A stretch of 33,114 bases of DNA from Acidobacteriota bacterium (GTDB taxonomy: Bacteria > Acidobacteriota > Terriglobia > UBA7540): NCBI GenBank assembly GCA_021838785.1, contig JAKCCV010000027.1, forward strand, positions 1-33,114, given 5' to 3'. The first letter of the stretch is position 1; each line of letters begins with the position of its first letter. Shown piece after piece: positions 7,802 through 16,664 of this stretch. Under the pieces are notes generated by a model. That model made no database searches and was not told the origin of the DNA. It saw only the letters and a program-made list of their open reading frames with translations. Both the position numbers and the translations under genes were made by a program.

Positions 7802-10225
7802 TCAGTTCGGGGGAGCGCTTGCCTGAACCAGTGCCGCCTCGGGAGCAACCTTCGGCGCGGCCTCGGCCACTGGCTGCTTTTCGAGGGCACCCTCGATAAC
7901 CTCGGGAATCGTTTTCACGTAATGCAGCTCCAAGCCTTCGCGTTGCTCAACAGGCAGGTCTTCCCGGACGTTAGGTTCATTCTCGGCGGGAAGGAAGATT
8001 TCCCTGACGCCCGCGCGACGAGCGGCGAGAACCTTCTCCTTAATTCCCCCCACGGGCAAGACTTGTCCACTCAGGGTAATTTCTCCCGTCATGGCGACCC
8101 GCTCTCGAACCGGCCGCCGCGTCAGCGCGGACACCAGCGCGGTCACCATCGTAATGCCGGCCGACGGCCCATCCTTTGGAATCGCCCCCGCGGGAACATG
8201 CATATGGATATCGTGATTTTGGAAGAATTCGGGATCAATTCCGTATTCGCTCGCATGGGAACGGACCCAAGCGAGCGCTGCCTGCATGGACTCCTGCATC
8301 ACCTGGCCCACGTTCCCGGTCATGGTGAAATTTTTGCCGCCTTTCATCATGGTGGCCTCGACAAAGAGCACGTCGCCGCCGGTCGGCGTCCACGCAAGAC
8401 CCACGGCGACCCCGGGCCGGCGAGTCCGCTCCACAATCTCGACCTCCGGCCGGAATTTCGGCACGCCGAGGAAGGTGCTGAGGTTGTCCGGGGTTACTTC
8501 CAGCTTCTCTTGGTTCCCTTCCGCAATGCGGCGCGCTTGCTTGCGGCAGATGGTGCCGATTTCGCGTTCCAGGTTGCGGACGCCCGCTTCCCGCGTGTAA
8601 TGGCGAATAATGCCGACAATGGCTTCCCGGTTGAAAACGATTTGGTCGCCCAAGGTGACGCCGTTTTCCGAACTTTGTTTTGGGATGAGGAACTTTTGCG
8701 CGATGTGGACTTTTTCCTCCTCCGTGTAGCCTTGGACTTCCAGCACCTCCATGCGGTCGAGAAGCGGTGGCGGAATGGTGTCGAGCACATTCGCGGTGCA
8801 AATGAACAACACGCGCGAGAGGTCGAATTGGACGTCCAAGTAGTTATCGCGGAAATGAGAGTTTTGCTCGGGGTCAAGAACTTCCAACAGGGCGGAAGAG
8901 GGATCGCCTCGGAAGTCTCGCCCAATCTTGTCCACCTCGTCGAGCATGAAAACCGGATCCCGGGTTTCCGCGCGGCGAATGCCCTGGATAATCTGACCCG
9001 GCAAGGCACCGATGTAAGTTCGACGATGACCGCGAATTTCCGCCTCGTCGTGGATTCCGCCCAACGACATGCGAACAAACTGCCGATCCAGGGCGCGCGC
9101 GATAGACTTCCCCAGCGACGTTTTGCCCACCCCCGGCGGCCCCACAAAGCACAAAATGGGCCCCTTGAGTTGAGGTTTCAATTGCAACACCGCCAGATAA
9201 TCCAGGATGCGCTCCTTGGCCTTTTCCAGATCGTAGTGGTCTTGGTCTAGCACGGCTTTGGCCTTAGCGAGGTCCACCTTGAAGTCGCTAACTTTGTTCC
9301 AAGGCAGCGCCACCAGCCAATCCAAGTAGGTTCGGGTCACATGGTAATCGGCCGCTGCGGGCGACATTTTGGCCAAACGGCCCAACTCGCGGAGCGCTTC
9401 CTTTTTGGCCTCTTCCGTCATGCCGGCCGCTTCAATTTTTTTCCGGAGATCCTCGATCTCCTGTTGCTCGTCGGCTTCCCCGAGTTCTTTCTGAATGGCT
9501 TTCAGTTGCTCTCGTAGGAAGTACTCTCGCTGGCTCTGGCTCACCTGGTCTTGAACGTCCGACTTGATCTTGGACTGGAGTTGTAAAATCTCCAATTCGC
9601 GCGCCAGTAAGTGGTTGAGCCGGTCCAGACGGACTCGCAGGTCCAGGCTCTCCAGCAGCTCCTGCCGTTCCGTGCTCGAAAAAGAAGGCAAATTGGCGGC
9701 GATGAAGTCCGCCAGCCGTCCCGGGCCCTCGATGTTCAGGACCACGGTTTGGAGATCGTCGGATAGGGTGGGGGATAATTGAACAATTTGCTGAAACTGC
9801 GTCGTCACGCTGCGTGCTAAAGCGGCGAAATCGGACGCTTCCTCCCCCGCCTCGACGTCCGGTAAAGCCTGCACCCGTGCCCGCAAGTAAGGCTCAAACT
9901 GCAGCACCTCCTCAATTCCAATCCGGTGCAACCCCTCCACAAAAATAAACAGGCTCTGCGTTGGCAGCTTGATAATCTTATGAACCACCGCGGCAGTCCC
10001 GATCTGGTAAAGGTCGGTGGGCTGGGGATTGTCCACGCGTGGATCGCGTTGCGCCACCACCCCAATAATTTTTTCACCCTCCGCCGGCAGGTCGCCAATC
10101 AAGCGCAGAGAGCTCTCGCGCCCGACCGTCAGGGTCAGGATGGCATTTGGGAACAACACCGTATCCCGAACCGGCAGAATGGGTAGTTCCGCCTCGGCGC
10201 GCAATTTGCTTCCTCGCTCGCTCAT
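7802..10225 (-). CDS. lon: ATP-dependent Lon protease
   Basis: Cytoplasmic AAA+ serine protease that degrades misfolded and regulatory proteins. Numbering from a possible upstream GTG at 10264 (820 residues): LON substrate-binding domain at about 25-220 (ELPILPVRDTVLFPNA), coiled coil at 220-300, Walker A GPPGVGKT 375-382, Walker B VFMLDEVDK 438-446, then the protease domain with PKDGPSAGITM (catalytic Ser701) and PVGGIKEK (Lys744). The Ser-Lys spacing of 43 equals that of E. coli Lon (679/722), so the enzyme should be active. I prefer the ATG at 10225, which leaves a short N-terminus before the LON domain; both candidate starts have an AAGG 9-10 nt upstream. A long open frame on the opposite strand is a shadow. 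Confidence 0.97.
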   Translation of the reverse strand: MSERGSKLRAEAELPILPVRDTVLFPNAILTLTVGRESSLRLIGDLPAEGEKIIGVVAQRDPRVDNPQPTDLYQIGTAAVVHKIIKLPTQSLFIFVEGLHRIGIEEVLQFEPYLRARVQALPDVEAGEEASDFAALARSVTTQFQQIVQLSPTLSDDLQTVVLNIEGPGRLADFIAANLPSFSSTERQELLESLDLRVRLDRLNHLLARELEILQLQSKIKSDVQDQVSQSQREYFLREQLKAIQKELGEADEQQEIEDLRKKIEAAGMTEEAKKEALRELGRLAKMSPAAADYHVTRTYLDWLVALPWNKVSDFKVDLAKAKAVLDQDHYDLEKAKERILDYLAVLQLKPQLKGPILCFVGPPGVGKTSLGKSIARALDRQFVRMSLGGIHDEAEIRGHRRTYIGALPGQIIQGIRRAETRDPVFMLDEVDKIGRDFRGDPSSALLEVLDPEQNSHFRDNYLDVQFDLSRVLFICTANVLDTIPPPLLDRMEVLEVQGYTEEEKVHIAQKFLIPKQSSENGVTLGDQIVFNREAIVGIIRHYTREAGVRNLEREIGTICRKQARRIAEGNQEKLEVTPDNLSTFLGVPKFRPEVEIVERTRRPGVAVGLAWTPTGGDVLFVEATMMKGGKNFTMTGNVGQVMQESMQAALAWVRSHASEYGIDPEFFQNHDIHMHVPAGAIPKDGPSAGITMVTALVSALTRRPVRERVAMTGEITLSGQVLPVGGIKEKVLAARRAGVREIFLPAENEPNVREDLPVEQREGLELHYVKTIPEVIEGALEKQPVAEAAPKVAPEAALVQASAPPN

Positions 10226-10344
10226 ATTAACTTCGCCTTGCCCGGAAGAGCGCAACGCCAACACAGGACCGGGCCTTCGCTTTTCTCCTCCTCTATCTTA
10301 TCACGTTATTCCCTTGCCCCACATGCTGGCCATCCGCCAAGGGT

Positions 10345-10443
10345 TTGGCTAAAGACGGTCAGGCATGGCTGCCGATGGAGGAGCTGATTGAGGAATCCAA
10401 GGCGGCGGTGGGTGAATTGACGGAGGTGCCGGGGCAGGTCACG
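10345..10443 (+). pseudogene. IS256-family transposase remnant
   Basis: The translated 33 codons begin LAKDGQAWLPMEELIEESK and align without gaps to residues 20-52 of the IS256-type transposase at 32377 in this window; I count 22 identical residues of 33. Similarity fades after about 10443, and no further transposase or terminal repeat is visible on either side. It lies between the Lon gene and the downstream end of the aroK operon. It is a short fossil, not a gene, showing an older insertion by a related element. Confidence 0.7.
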
Positions 10444-10480
10444 GTCGGACGGCGCGACCGAGCGTCACGCGCCGCGGCAC

Positions 10481-11200
10481 TTATCGGCGGACAGCCATTA
10501 ATTGAGCCGTCGGGATGGAGACACGTTCCAAATCTCCGGCCGAGTTGGTCCAGAGGTCAAGGCGGGCGAGGTCGGTGGTGACGATCAAGTGTCGGGCGTT
10601 TAGCTTGCCGCCCGCGACCGTGATTTTTTGGTTCGGGGCTTCACGGACGCTCACTCGGCCGGGGAGGGCCTCTTGAGGGATAAAGGCGGCAAAGCTTTGG
10701 CGTCGGCCTTGGGCGCGGAGGTAACGCCAGACCAGGATTTCGTAGTGAGAGAAAACGTTATCATCGAGCACCACCACGTTTTTGGGCAAGACGAACTTGC
10801 GGAGGTCGGTCTTCCCGTTCAGGATGCGATAGCGTGCGGTGACGGGCGAGGCGAGGAAGTTGATCTTGAGGCCGGAGGGGCGCGGCGCGATTTGTTCCCA
10901 TGTATAAGTGCGAGGCCAGAGCGTTGCATTGAGGACCAGGTCAGACACCGTGCGGAATTCTACCGCTCGGCCTGCTTGCTGGACGCGAATGTCCACTTCG
11001 CCCGCGGCCTCGATTCCATGGCGGCGCGGGCGAATTTGGAATTTTTCCGTCCCCACGTCCTTGCCCGCAATCGAAATGACCAAGGTTCCTTGATCCTCAA
11101 ATCGGTTCTGCACGGAGCGCGCCCGAGTTGGCTGCAACAAGCCGACCACCGCCGTCGCCAACATTCCACCGATAAAAAACCTTGCTCGCCTTGCCGCCAC
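10481..11200 (-). CDS. Secreted hypothetical protein (beta-rich)
   Basis: About 239 residues. The N-terminus AARRARFFIGGMLATAVVGL looks like a signal peptide with a twin-arginine flavour. The mature part is rich in alternating polar and hydrophobic residues that suggest beta strands, and it ends with LIVTTDLARLDLWTNSAGDLERV, resembling the end of periplasmic DUF3108-like proteins; I do not recognise a named family. A GTG at 11209 is possible, but the GTG at 11200 is better placed: AAGGAG at 11214-11209 ends 8 nt before it. That Shine-Dalgarno overlaps the aroK stop codon, so translation is probably coupled to aroK. A link to shikimate metabolism is not implied. Confidence 0.7.
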   Translation of the reverse strand: MAARRARFFIGGMLATAVVGLLQPTRARSVQNRFEDQGTLVISIAGKDVGTEKFQIRPRRHGIEAAGEVDIRVQQAGRAVEFRTVSDLVLNATLWPRTYTWEQIAPRPSGLKINFLASPVTARYRILNGKTDLRKFVLPKNVVVLDDNVFSHYEILVWRYLRAQGRRQSFAAFIPQEALPGRVSVREAPNQKITVAGGKLNARHLIVTTDLARLDLWTNSAGDLERVSIPTAQLMAVRR

Positions 11201-11212
11201 GCGCCTCACTCC

Positions 11213-11725
11213 TTAAAAGATTTGGGAACGCAGGATTTCGCGAGCGACCTCCTCCGGGCTTCGTCTGCCGGTCGAGACTCGATATTCAGCCTGACGATAG
11301 TAAGGAAGGCGCTCCTCCAGCAGCTTAGAGAAGCTTGACCGGTCGCGAAACAGGGGACGATTCTGAACCTTGGCGCAGCGATGCCACAGCTCTTCTTCCG
11401 GGCAGTCGAGCCAGATGGTGACGCCTTCCGTTTGACGTATCCATTCTGCATTCCAGGGCTGCGCAAAGGTGCCACCACCGAGAGCGATGACGGCCGGCTC
11501 GGCCTTGGAGACCTCCACGAGCGCCGCTTTCTCGAGTTGACGGAAAAAAGGCTCGCCCGCGCGCTCGAAAATTTCCCGTACGGTCGCGCGCTGGCCGGCC
11601 TCGATGACCGCATCCAGGTCAATAAACGGCCAACCGAGCGCCTCTGCTATCAGAGCGCCCACCGACGATTTACCGCTCCCCATGAAACCGACAAGATAAA
11701 TCTGGCGGCGTCGTTGACGGTTCAT
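11213..11725 (-). CDS. aroK: Shikimate kinase
   Basis: Cytoplasmic P-loop kinase making shikimate 3-phosphate from shikimate and ATP, the fifth step of chorismate synthesis. Walker A is GFMGSGKS (13-20); FIDLD (34-38) carries the shikimate-binding Asp; ALGGGTF is the GGG shikimate loop; NRPLF is the lid Arg; RLPYYRQAEYRVST is the typical C-terminal segment. With the ATG at 11725 the length is 170 residues, normal for AroK. A GTG at 11746 is possible, but it would lie almost at the transcription start predicted from the upstream promoter, so the ATG is preferred. It is followed immediately by a small secreted protein gene. Confidence 0.93.
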   Translation of the reverse strand: MNRQRRRQIYLVGFMGSGKSSVGALIAEALGWPFIDLDAVIEAGQRATVREIFERAGEPFFRQLEKAALVEVSKAEPAVIALGGGTFAQPWNAEWIRQTEGVTIWLDCPEEELWHRCAKVQNRPLFRDRSSFSKLLEERLPYYRQAEYRVSTGRRSPEEVAREILRSQIF

Positions 11726-11760
11726 TCCGGTCAGCTTGAAGACCACCTAACCCACTGCGC

Positions 11761-11789
11761 ATTATAGAGGGTCCGCGTAGCTTCGGCAA
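11761..11789 (-). promoter_or_regulatory. Sigma70-type promoter for aroK
   Basis: On the minus strand a perfect -10 hexamer TATAAT (11766-11761) is preceded by exactly 17 bp and the -35 hexamer TTGCCG (11789-11784; 4 of 6 matches to TTGACA). Transcription would start near 11754, giving a leader of about 29 nt before the ATG at 11725. This is the clearest housekeeping promoter I found in the window. Confidence 0.65.
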
Positions 11790-11857
11790 TTGGCGCCGAT
11801 GGAGAAAATCATCCATCGAGCTTTGCTGAGCCGCGGCCGATAACGGCACGTATGGGG

Positions 11858-12742
11858 TCAAGGCTCGGGGCGAATGCGGATGGTTCCGCTGAAAGACCGT
11901 AAGTCCACGGTCGCTTCACCGGTGCTGTGGGTGCCGAAAATGCTGTTGCCAACGCTGAAAGGCGAAGAGAAGCGGCGGCTTTCAGTCAAGGGGAAGTTAT
12001 TTTCGAGCTTGCCGCGAACTGTTTTGGCGTGTAACTCAAACGAGGCCTGGCGGGGGCAGAGAATCTCCATGCTGCCGCTGTAATCGGAAAGCACATACAC
12101 GCCGCCGGAAGCGAAATTGCCCTCATAGAAAATATCCCCGGAGTTCGTGCTCGCCCGGACTTCCGAACTGGTGGGATTGATGAGGCGAAGGTTGCCGTTG
12201 ATGGTGGTGGCTTCGATGCGGCCGGCGGCGCGCGTAATGCTAATGTCGCCGGTCAGCGTGCGAACCGCCAGGTGACCCCCGATATCGGCCACCACGACAG
12301 GCGCGCCGAACGATTCCACATCCGTGTCCCCGTCAATGCTTTGGACCTGCACGCTGCCCTCCGGGTCGTGGATGACGAGGCTGGCGCCGGAAGGAACTTC
12401 GAGGGTGAAGTCCGCCGCTCTCTGCTGGGGAAGGGCGGACGGGTCCACGGCGTGGGTGCTGAAATGGATATCTTGCGCGGGTCCCTGGAGCGGACGGGCG
12501 TCAAAGTCCACCACCACGCTTGGGGAGGCGAGCACGTACACGGCGTGAACCATTGGCCTGCTCCAACCCCGCACCATCACCCGGCCGCGCAGATTGGAGA
12601 GGGTGAGGCTGGGGTGGTTGGTCGTCCGAATAGTCTTTTCGACCCGCAGGGGTTGAGCGCCCAGCGCCGCGATGGGCAACAACAGACACAACTTCGGCAC
12701 AAGGCTCGAAAGACGCGACATTACATAGCGACGGTGCGACAC
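11858..12742 (-). CDS. DUF4097-family secreted beta-strand repeat protein
   Basis: About 294 residues with a signal peptide (LVPKLCLLLPIAALGAQ, about 14-30). The rest is a string of short beta-strand repeats of the DUF4097 (putative adhesin) type, such as GSVQVQSIDGDTDVES, GHLAVRTLTGDISI, GRIEATTINGNLRL and SEVRASTNSGDI, which fold as a right-handed beta solenoid. It lies 24 bp after the anti-sigma gene and is probably the third gene of the sigma/anti-sigma operon. Its role is unknown; by position it may be an envelope component or target of that regulon. The start is uncertain: GTG at 12742 or ATG at 12721, neither with a good Shine-Dalgarno. Confidence 0.8.
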   Translation of the reverse strand: MSHRRYVMSRLSSLVPKLCLLLPIAALGAQPLRVEKTIRTTNHPSLTLSNLRGRVMVRGWSRPMVHAVYVLASPSVVVDFDARPLQGPAQDIHFSTHAVDPSALPQQRAADFTLEVPSGASLVIHDPEGSVQVQSIDGDTDVESFGAPVVVADIGGHLAVRTLTGDISITRAAGRIEATTINGNLRLINPTSSEVRASTNSGDIFYEGNFASGGVYVLSDYSGSMEILCPRQASFELHAKTVRGKLENNFPLTESRRFSSPFSVGNSIFGTHSTGEATVDLRSFSGTIRIRPEP

Positions 12743-12766
12743 AGAATCTACTTTCTACCCGACGGC

Positions 12767-13462
12767 CTAGCGGCCTTGATATTCCAAGGCAGAAGCGAGA
12801 ATGGCGGCCTTCTGCGCATAAGCTTGCATGAGGTACTGCCGCGCCAGTAAATTATCTGGCGCTTGTTGAAGGGTCTCGTTGCACTCTCGAATGGAGTTAT
12901 CTAGCGATGCGATGCCCTTCTGATAATCTTCCCTGACGTCCGGATCCGTGAAATTGATTTGGCTGTGGTAGGCTTGCGCCATCTGGCGGACCGTGTGCTC
13001 GACGGAAATTTCCTGGGCGCTGTAATTGGCCTGCAGGGGAGTGGACGAGGAGGTCATCTCCAGCCTCGTGCCCATGTTCGAGTGGTGCGAGGAAGTCACC
13101 ACCAGCACGGTTGCTACGGCCAACACCGCGATGACACTTGCGGGGATGAGACGGCTGGGGAGGGTCAGTTGGTCGAGCCAGGATGCCCAGCGCCGCCGGC
13201 GGGCGTGAATGAGCCCTTCGGCGCGGAGACGGCTGCGCAATTGCACCCACATTTTCGGCGAAGGAGACTCCTCGGGAAGCTGGCGCGCCGCCGCTTGGAT
13301 CCCTCGCAACTGTTCGAGCACCGACCTGCACGCGCCACATTGCGCCGCATGGCCTTCAACCTGAGTGCTCGCCTCACCTTCCAGATAGCGCGGAAGTTCA
13401 AGGTCGAACCGCCGACACTCCGGAGGAATTTGAATTTGCCGGTCTGGCAAGGTCTCTCCCAT
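12767..13462 (-). CDS. Zinc-type anti-sigma factor, membrane bound
   Basis: Predicted inhibitor of the adjacent ECF sigma factor. From the ATG at 13462 the protein has 231 residues. HAAQCGAC (38-45) is the H-x3-C-x2-C motif of zinc anti-sigma domains, and one membrane segment lies at about 105-123 (LIPASVIAVLAVATVLVV). The periplasmic C-terminus has helical, TPR-like spacing. A longer open frame reaches 13540, but the ATG at 13462 has a strong AGGAGG 8-9 nt upstream and avoids overlap with the sigma gene, leaving an 11-bp gap. Release of the sigma factor would follow an envelope signal or proteolysis; the trigger is not visible. Confidence 0.87.
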   Translation of the reverse strand: MGETLPDRQIQIPPECRRFDLELPRYLEGEASTQVEGHAAQCGACRSVLEQLRGIQAAARQLPEESPSPKMWVQLRSRLRAEGLIHARRRRWASWLDQLTLPSRLIPASVIAVLAVATVLVVTSSHHSNMGTRLEMTSSSTPLQANYSAQEISVEHTVRQMAQAYHSQINFTDPDVREDYQKGIASLDNSIRECNETLQQAPDNLLARQYLMQAYAQKAAILASALEYQGR

Positions 13463-13473
13463 AGAGGCCCCTC

Positions 13474-14100
13474 CTACGTTTTCTCCTGCCGCCCTTCCGT
13501 TGCCGGGGATGGCTTTCTTTTCTGGTCTTGCAGGAGCCATTCCCGCAATTTCATTCTGGCCTTATGGAGCTGTGATTTTGAGTTACCCACAGAACAATTC
13601 ATAATTTCGGCGATCTCGTTATGCTCGTAGCCCTCGACATCGTGCAGGATAAAAACTGCTCGGTAACCGGGAGGCAACTCCGCGATGGCGCGATTAAGGC
13701 CGATGCGATCCACGGACATGGCCAGCCGCGGATCCGGTTGGCCGTAGTCGCGTCGGGTCGGCTCGCCCTGTGAATCGTCGGTCTCATCGAGGGAAACCTG
13801 CTGAAGGCCCTTCTTTCTCAGGTGCATCAGCACGACGTTCACCGCCAGCCGATGCAGCCACGTCGAGAAAGCGGACTCACCGCGAAAGGTGGAGATCTTC
13901 CGAAAGAGTTGCAAAAAAGCTTCTTGCGTCAGATCTTCGGCTTCCGCCGTGTTCCCGGTCATGCGCAGGCAGAGCGTATAGACGCGCCGCTTATGCGCCT
14001 CGAACAGGGCTTCAAACGCCTTCTCGTCGCCCTGCTGCGCACGAGCAATCAGCTGAGCCTCGGGAACGGCCTTAGGTTCGGTCGCTTTATCTGAGCTCAA
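13474..14100 (-). CDS. ECF RNA polymerase sigma factor
   Basis: A 208-residue group 4 (RpoE-like) sigma factor. Region 2 includes [16 protein letters not shown] and [20 protein letters not shown], which bind core enzyme and the -10 element; region 4 is [20 protein letters not shown] then [20 protein letters not shown], which binds the -35. The start is TTG at 14100; no later Met would keep region 2 whole. The anti-sigma gene follows after 11 bp, so the pair is almost certainly co-transcribed. The 124-bp upstream gap contains GGGGAAACCT, loosely like an ECF -35 element (GGAAC), so autoregulation is possible but not shown. Confidence 0.92.
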   Translation of the reverse strand: MSSDKATEPKAVPEAQLIARAQQGDEKAFEALFEAHKRRVYTLCLRMTGNTAEAEDLTQEAFLQLFRKISTFRGESAFSTWLHRLAVNVVLMHLRKKGLQQVSLDETDDSQGEPTRRDYGQPDPRLAMSVDRIGLNRAIAELPPGYRAVFILHDVEGYEHNEIAEIMNCSVGNSKSQLHKARMKLREWLLQDQKRKPSPATEGRQEKT

Positions 14101-14224
14101 AGGTCCACGCTTCGGGCCGCACCCAGACTCGCTTGTTGTGATGCAGGGGTTTCTGCCGAAGTTGCATCCCCGCCTGCAGAGGTTTCCCCGGCCCCTCGCC
14201 CCGTTGCCCAGCCCACAGCTCGTT

Positions 14225-16528
14225 TTAGGGCTTAGTCCTTCGCGCTCCGGAGACCTCGATTAAAGCCTGCCCGACGCCGGTGTTGCCGGCGCTGTCCGTG
14301 GCTCGGAGAAGAAGGACATGCTCCCCGGGCTTCAGCCCGGAGAGCCGCAAGGTGAAACTCTCAGTCCGCGAGTCCACGATGCCGTCGTCAGATAAAATGT
14401 CTTTCCAACGACTACTATCCAACTTATACTCGGCACTTCGCAAGGGGGAAATCGCATCCCGGGCCCGGAACTGCACGACGGCTCGGTTTCCCGTTAAGGT
14501 TTGGCGGGCCACCCCGATCACGGGCGGCCGATTATCCACCCAAAAGGGCGCGCTGAGCATGGAAGTTCGGCGGGCCATGCTGGGCGGGTTCGAAGGGCTA
14601 TCGGAGGCGACGATTCGGGCGATATATTCGCCGTCCGCCAAAGCGTGAGGCGGAATCGTGTAACTGGGTATGGAGAGCCGAGATTTCAACAGGTGCCATT
14701 GCCGCTCTTCGGTGGAACGAACGTAAACCGAATACACCAACTTATCGTTGTTGGGGTCCGTCGCTTGCCAGCTTAGAGTCAGAGGAATTTTGGTGGCCGG
14801 CGCGGGGGTAGAGAGGGCCGGAGAGGTGAAACTGAACGCGCCCGTTGCGACCCCAACGGTGCCGGTGGGATTGATGCCCGTCGAAATGCCCACGGCAGGA
14901 TTGGTGCGCTGGCTCGCGGTGCTCACACTGACGGAGTGAATCACCGGTGGCAAATTCTCATTGAGGTAGGAAACGGAAACTTCCTCCAGCCGCGGGTCGG
15001 CGTTGGATGAGCCTTGAAGCGTGACTTTCCATTGGAGGTAGCGCGCCGGCGGGCATTCCAATTGGCTGCCGTTCGGATTGCGGTAAGGGCCGGACCAATG
15101 GCTCCAGGTGGAGTCAGGACGGGCGGAATTGCCCGAGCGGGCATAAAAAGTGGCGGAACTACCGGCGGGAAAATGACCTCGCCAAACGATCGCTCCCCAG
15201 TGCGAAATGAACCGTGTATCTTTGACCGGGGAGATGTAGGTTCCTTGCTCGGCTGGGCTGGTCCCGAGGCGAAATAATTTCCCCACATTGCTGGTGGCCA
15301 CGTAGAGATTGTCCCCTTGCAAAAGCAGGCGCGTGGCCATCGCTTCACGGGTTTCCGCGACTAAGGTCAGCTTTTCTCCGTAGCGGGAGGGTTCAAGTTG
15401 ATAAATCTTGCCATGGTTGTCGGTCGAGAAGAGCACTTGGCGACCGCGCACGGCGAGTCCGTAAGGGCTGGAGGTCTGCGACCTCCAGATGGTTTGGACG
15501 GTAGAATCAGGTGAGATTTCAATGACGGCACCGCGGCTTTGTGGCTTGAAGGCGAAAGGAGACACGACCGACGATGGAGCCGCATGGATAAAGCTGGGAG
15601 AGGGTTGGGGTTTAGCAGGGGCCGTTTTCTGGGCGCCTTTCGCCGCCGCAGAAGCTAGACCCGCCCCGAGGCTCCTGGCTCCGGTGACCGTTACCATCAT
15701 GGGCTGCATCGGTGTCGCGGCCCCCGGCAGAATCGGCGATGGAATGCCCAGCATCGAGGGGGGGCCTCCGGTGCCCAATGCCGCGGCAAAGATTTTGCCG
15801 TCAGGCCCCGTGGCAAGGGAATGAATCTCTGGCAAGCTGGATTGGTAAATCACAAATGCTTTACCGTCTGGATTAATGCGGTAAATCAGACCTCCGGGAT
15901 CGGTTCCTGCGAGCAAATTTCCTTGGGAATCAAAGGCCAAGCACATGATGTGAGTTTGATCGCTGGTGAAGAAAACCTTCCCTTGCCCATCCGGGCTGAT
16001 GCGGAAAATTTGCCCTTTGTTTCCCGTGGCCGCATAGAGGCGACCCTCGGAATCCAAGGCAAGGGCCCAGATATATTTTGCGTTCGGATTGTAGAAAACT
16101 GAGGATTTGCCGTCCGGGGTCACGCGATAAATTTTCCCATCGGGCGAGCTGCCTACAAACAGCGTGCCGTCGGGCCCAGCGGCTAAGGCGAAAATGTCAG
16201 GCTCGGGGGCCGTGAAGACAAGGGAAGATTTGCCGTTGGGCGTTACGCGGAACACCTTTCCCTGGTGCCCCGTCCCAAGGTAAAGAGCATGGTGAGGCCC
16301 CGCCGCGATGGAGAGAACGAGCGCCTGCTCGGGGTTAAAGACAACTTGAGGGGCGGGCGCCAAACTCAGCGTGCCCGTGTCACTGAGGGAGAGCCCTGAA
16401 AGTCGGCCTTGAATGAATTGCTTGAAAGAACTGAGCTGCCACACGCCGGTTTGAACCCCCCACAGTGGCACGCTCATAGCGAGCACACCAAACACCAGAG
16501 CCTTCATTTTCATCTTGGCGCCTTTCAT
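14225..16528 (-). CDS. Secreted beta-propeller and Ig/Fn3-like domain protein
   Basis: About 767 residues. ATGs at 16528 and 16513 both fit; the latter gives the clean signal peptide [19 protein letters not shown] with AAAGG 8 nt upstream. Residues from about 40 to 470 are NHL/SMP-30-like propeller blades of 40-45 residues, each with a VTPDGK-type turn ([55 protein letters not shown]). A WxxWS-containing beta domain follows near 500-550, then two Ig/Fn3-like domains ending [19 protein letters not shown]. Such proteins are exported and bind surfaces, sugars or partner proteins. It follows the S55-domain gene on the same strand, so the two may act together outside the cytoplasm. No catalytic motif is seen. 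Confidence 0.8.
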   Translation of the reverse strand: MKGAKMKMKALVFGVLAMSVPLWGVQTGVWQLSSFKQFIQGRLSGLSLSDTGTLSLAPAPQVVFNPEQALVLSIAAGPHHALYLGTGHQGKVFRVTPNGKSSLVFTAPEPDIFALAAGPDGTLFVGSSPDGKIYRVTPDGKSSVFYNPNAKYIWALALDSEGRLYAATGNKGQIFRISPDGQGKVFFTSDQTHIMCLAFDSQGNLLAGTDPGGLIYRINPDGKAFVIYQSSLPEIHSLATGPDGKIFAAALGTGGPPSMLGIPSPILPGAATPMQPMMVTVTGARSLGAGLASAAAKGAQKTAPAKPQPSPSFIHAAPSSVVSPFAFKPQSRGAVIEISPDSTVQTIWRSQTSSPYGLAVRGRQVLFSTDNHGKIYQLEPSRYGEKLTLVAETREAMATRLLLQGDNLYVATSNVGKLFRLGTSPAEQGTYISPVKDTRFISHWGAIVWRGHFPAGSSATFYARSGNSARPDSTWSHWSGPYRNPNGSQLECPPARYLQWKVTLQGSSNADPRLEEVSVSYLNENLPPVIHSVSVSTASQRTNPAVGISTGINPTGTVGVATGAFSFTSPALSTPAPATKIPLTLSWQATDPNNDKLVYSVYVRSTEERQWHLLKSRLSIPSYTIPPHALADGEYIARIVASDSPSNPPSMARRTSMLSAPFWVDNRPPVIGVARQTLTGNRAVVQFRARDAISPLRSAEYKLDSSRWKDILSDDGIVDSRTESFTLRLSGLKPGEHVLLLRATDSAGNTGVGQALIEVSGARRTKP

Positions 16529-16664
16529 GTTTCCCCACGTAAGGTTCAGGGCGGCGTTTCCCCTGGGTGTTATCGAACGGCGAGCCAGGAGGCAGCCTTG
16601 CCGCGCTGCTTGCCCCGCTTCGGTCACCGTGTCCTTTCCTGTTCCCCTAGGTTGGGCATTTTTT

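Noticed and set aside
7769-9250. 493-codon open frame on the plus strand
   Set aside because: It lies antisense to Lon, whose motifs are complete. The product has no recognisable domain; it is a high-GC shadow.
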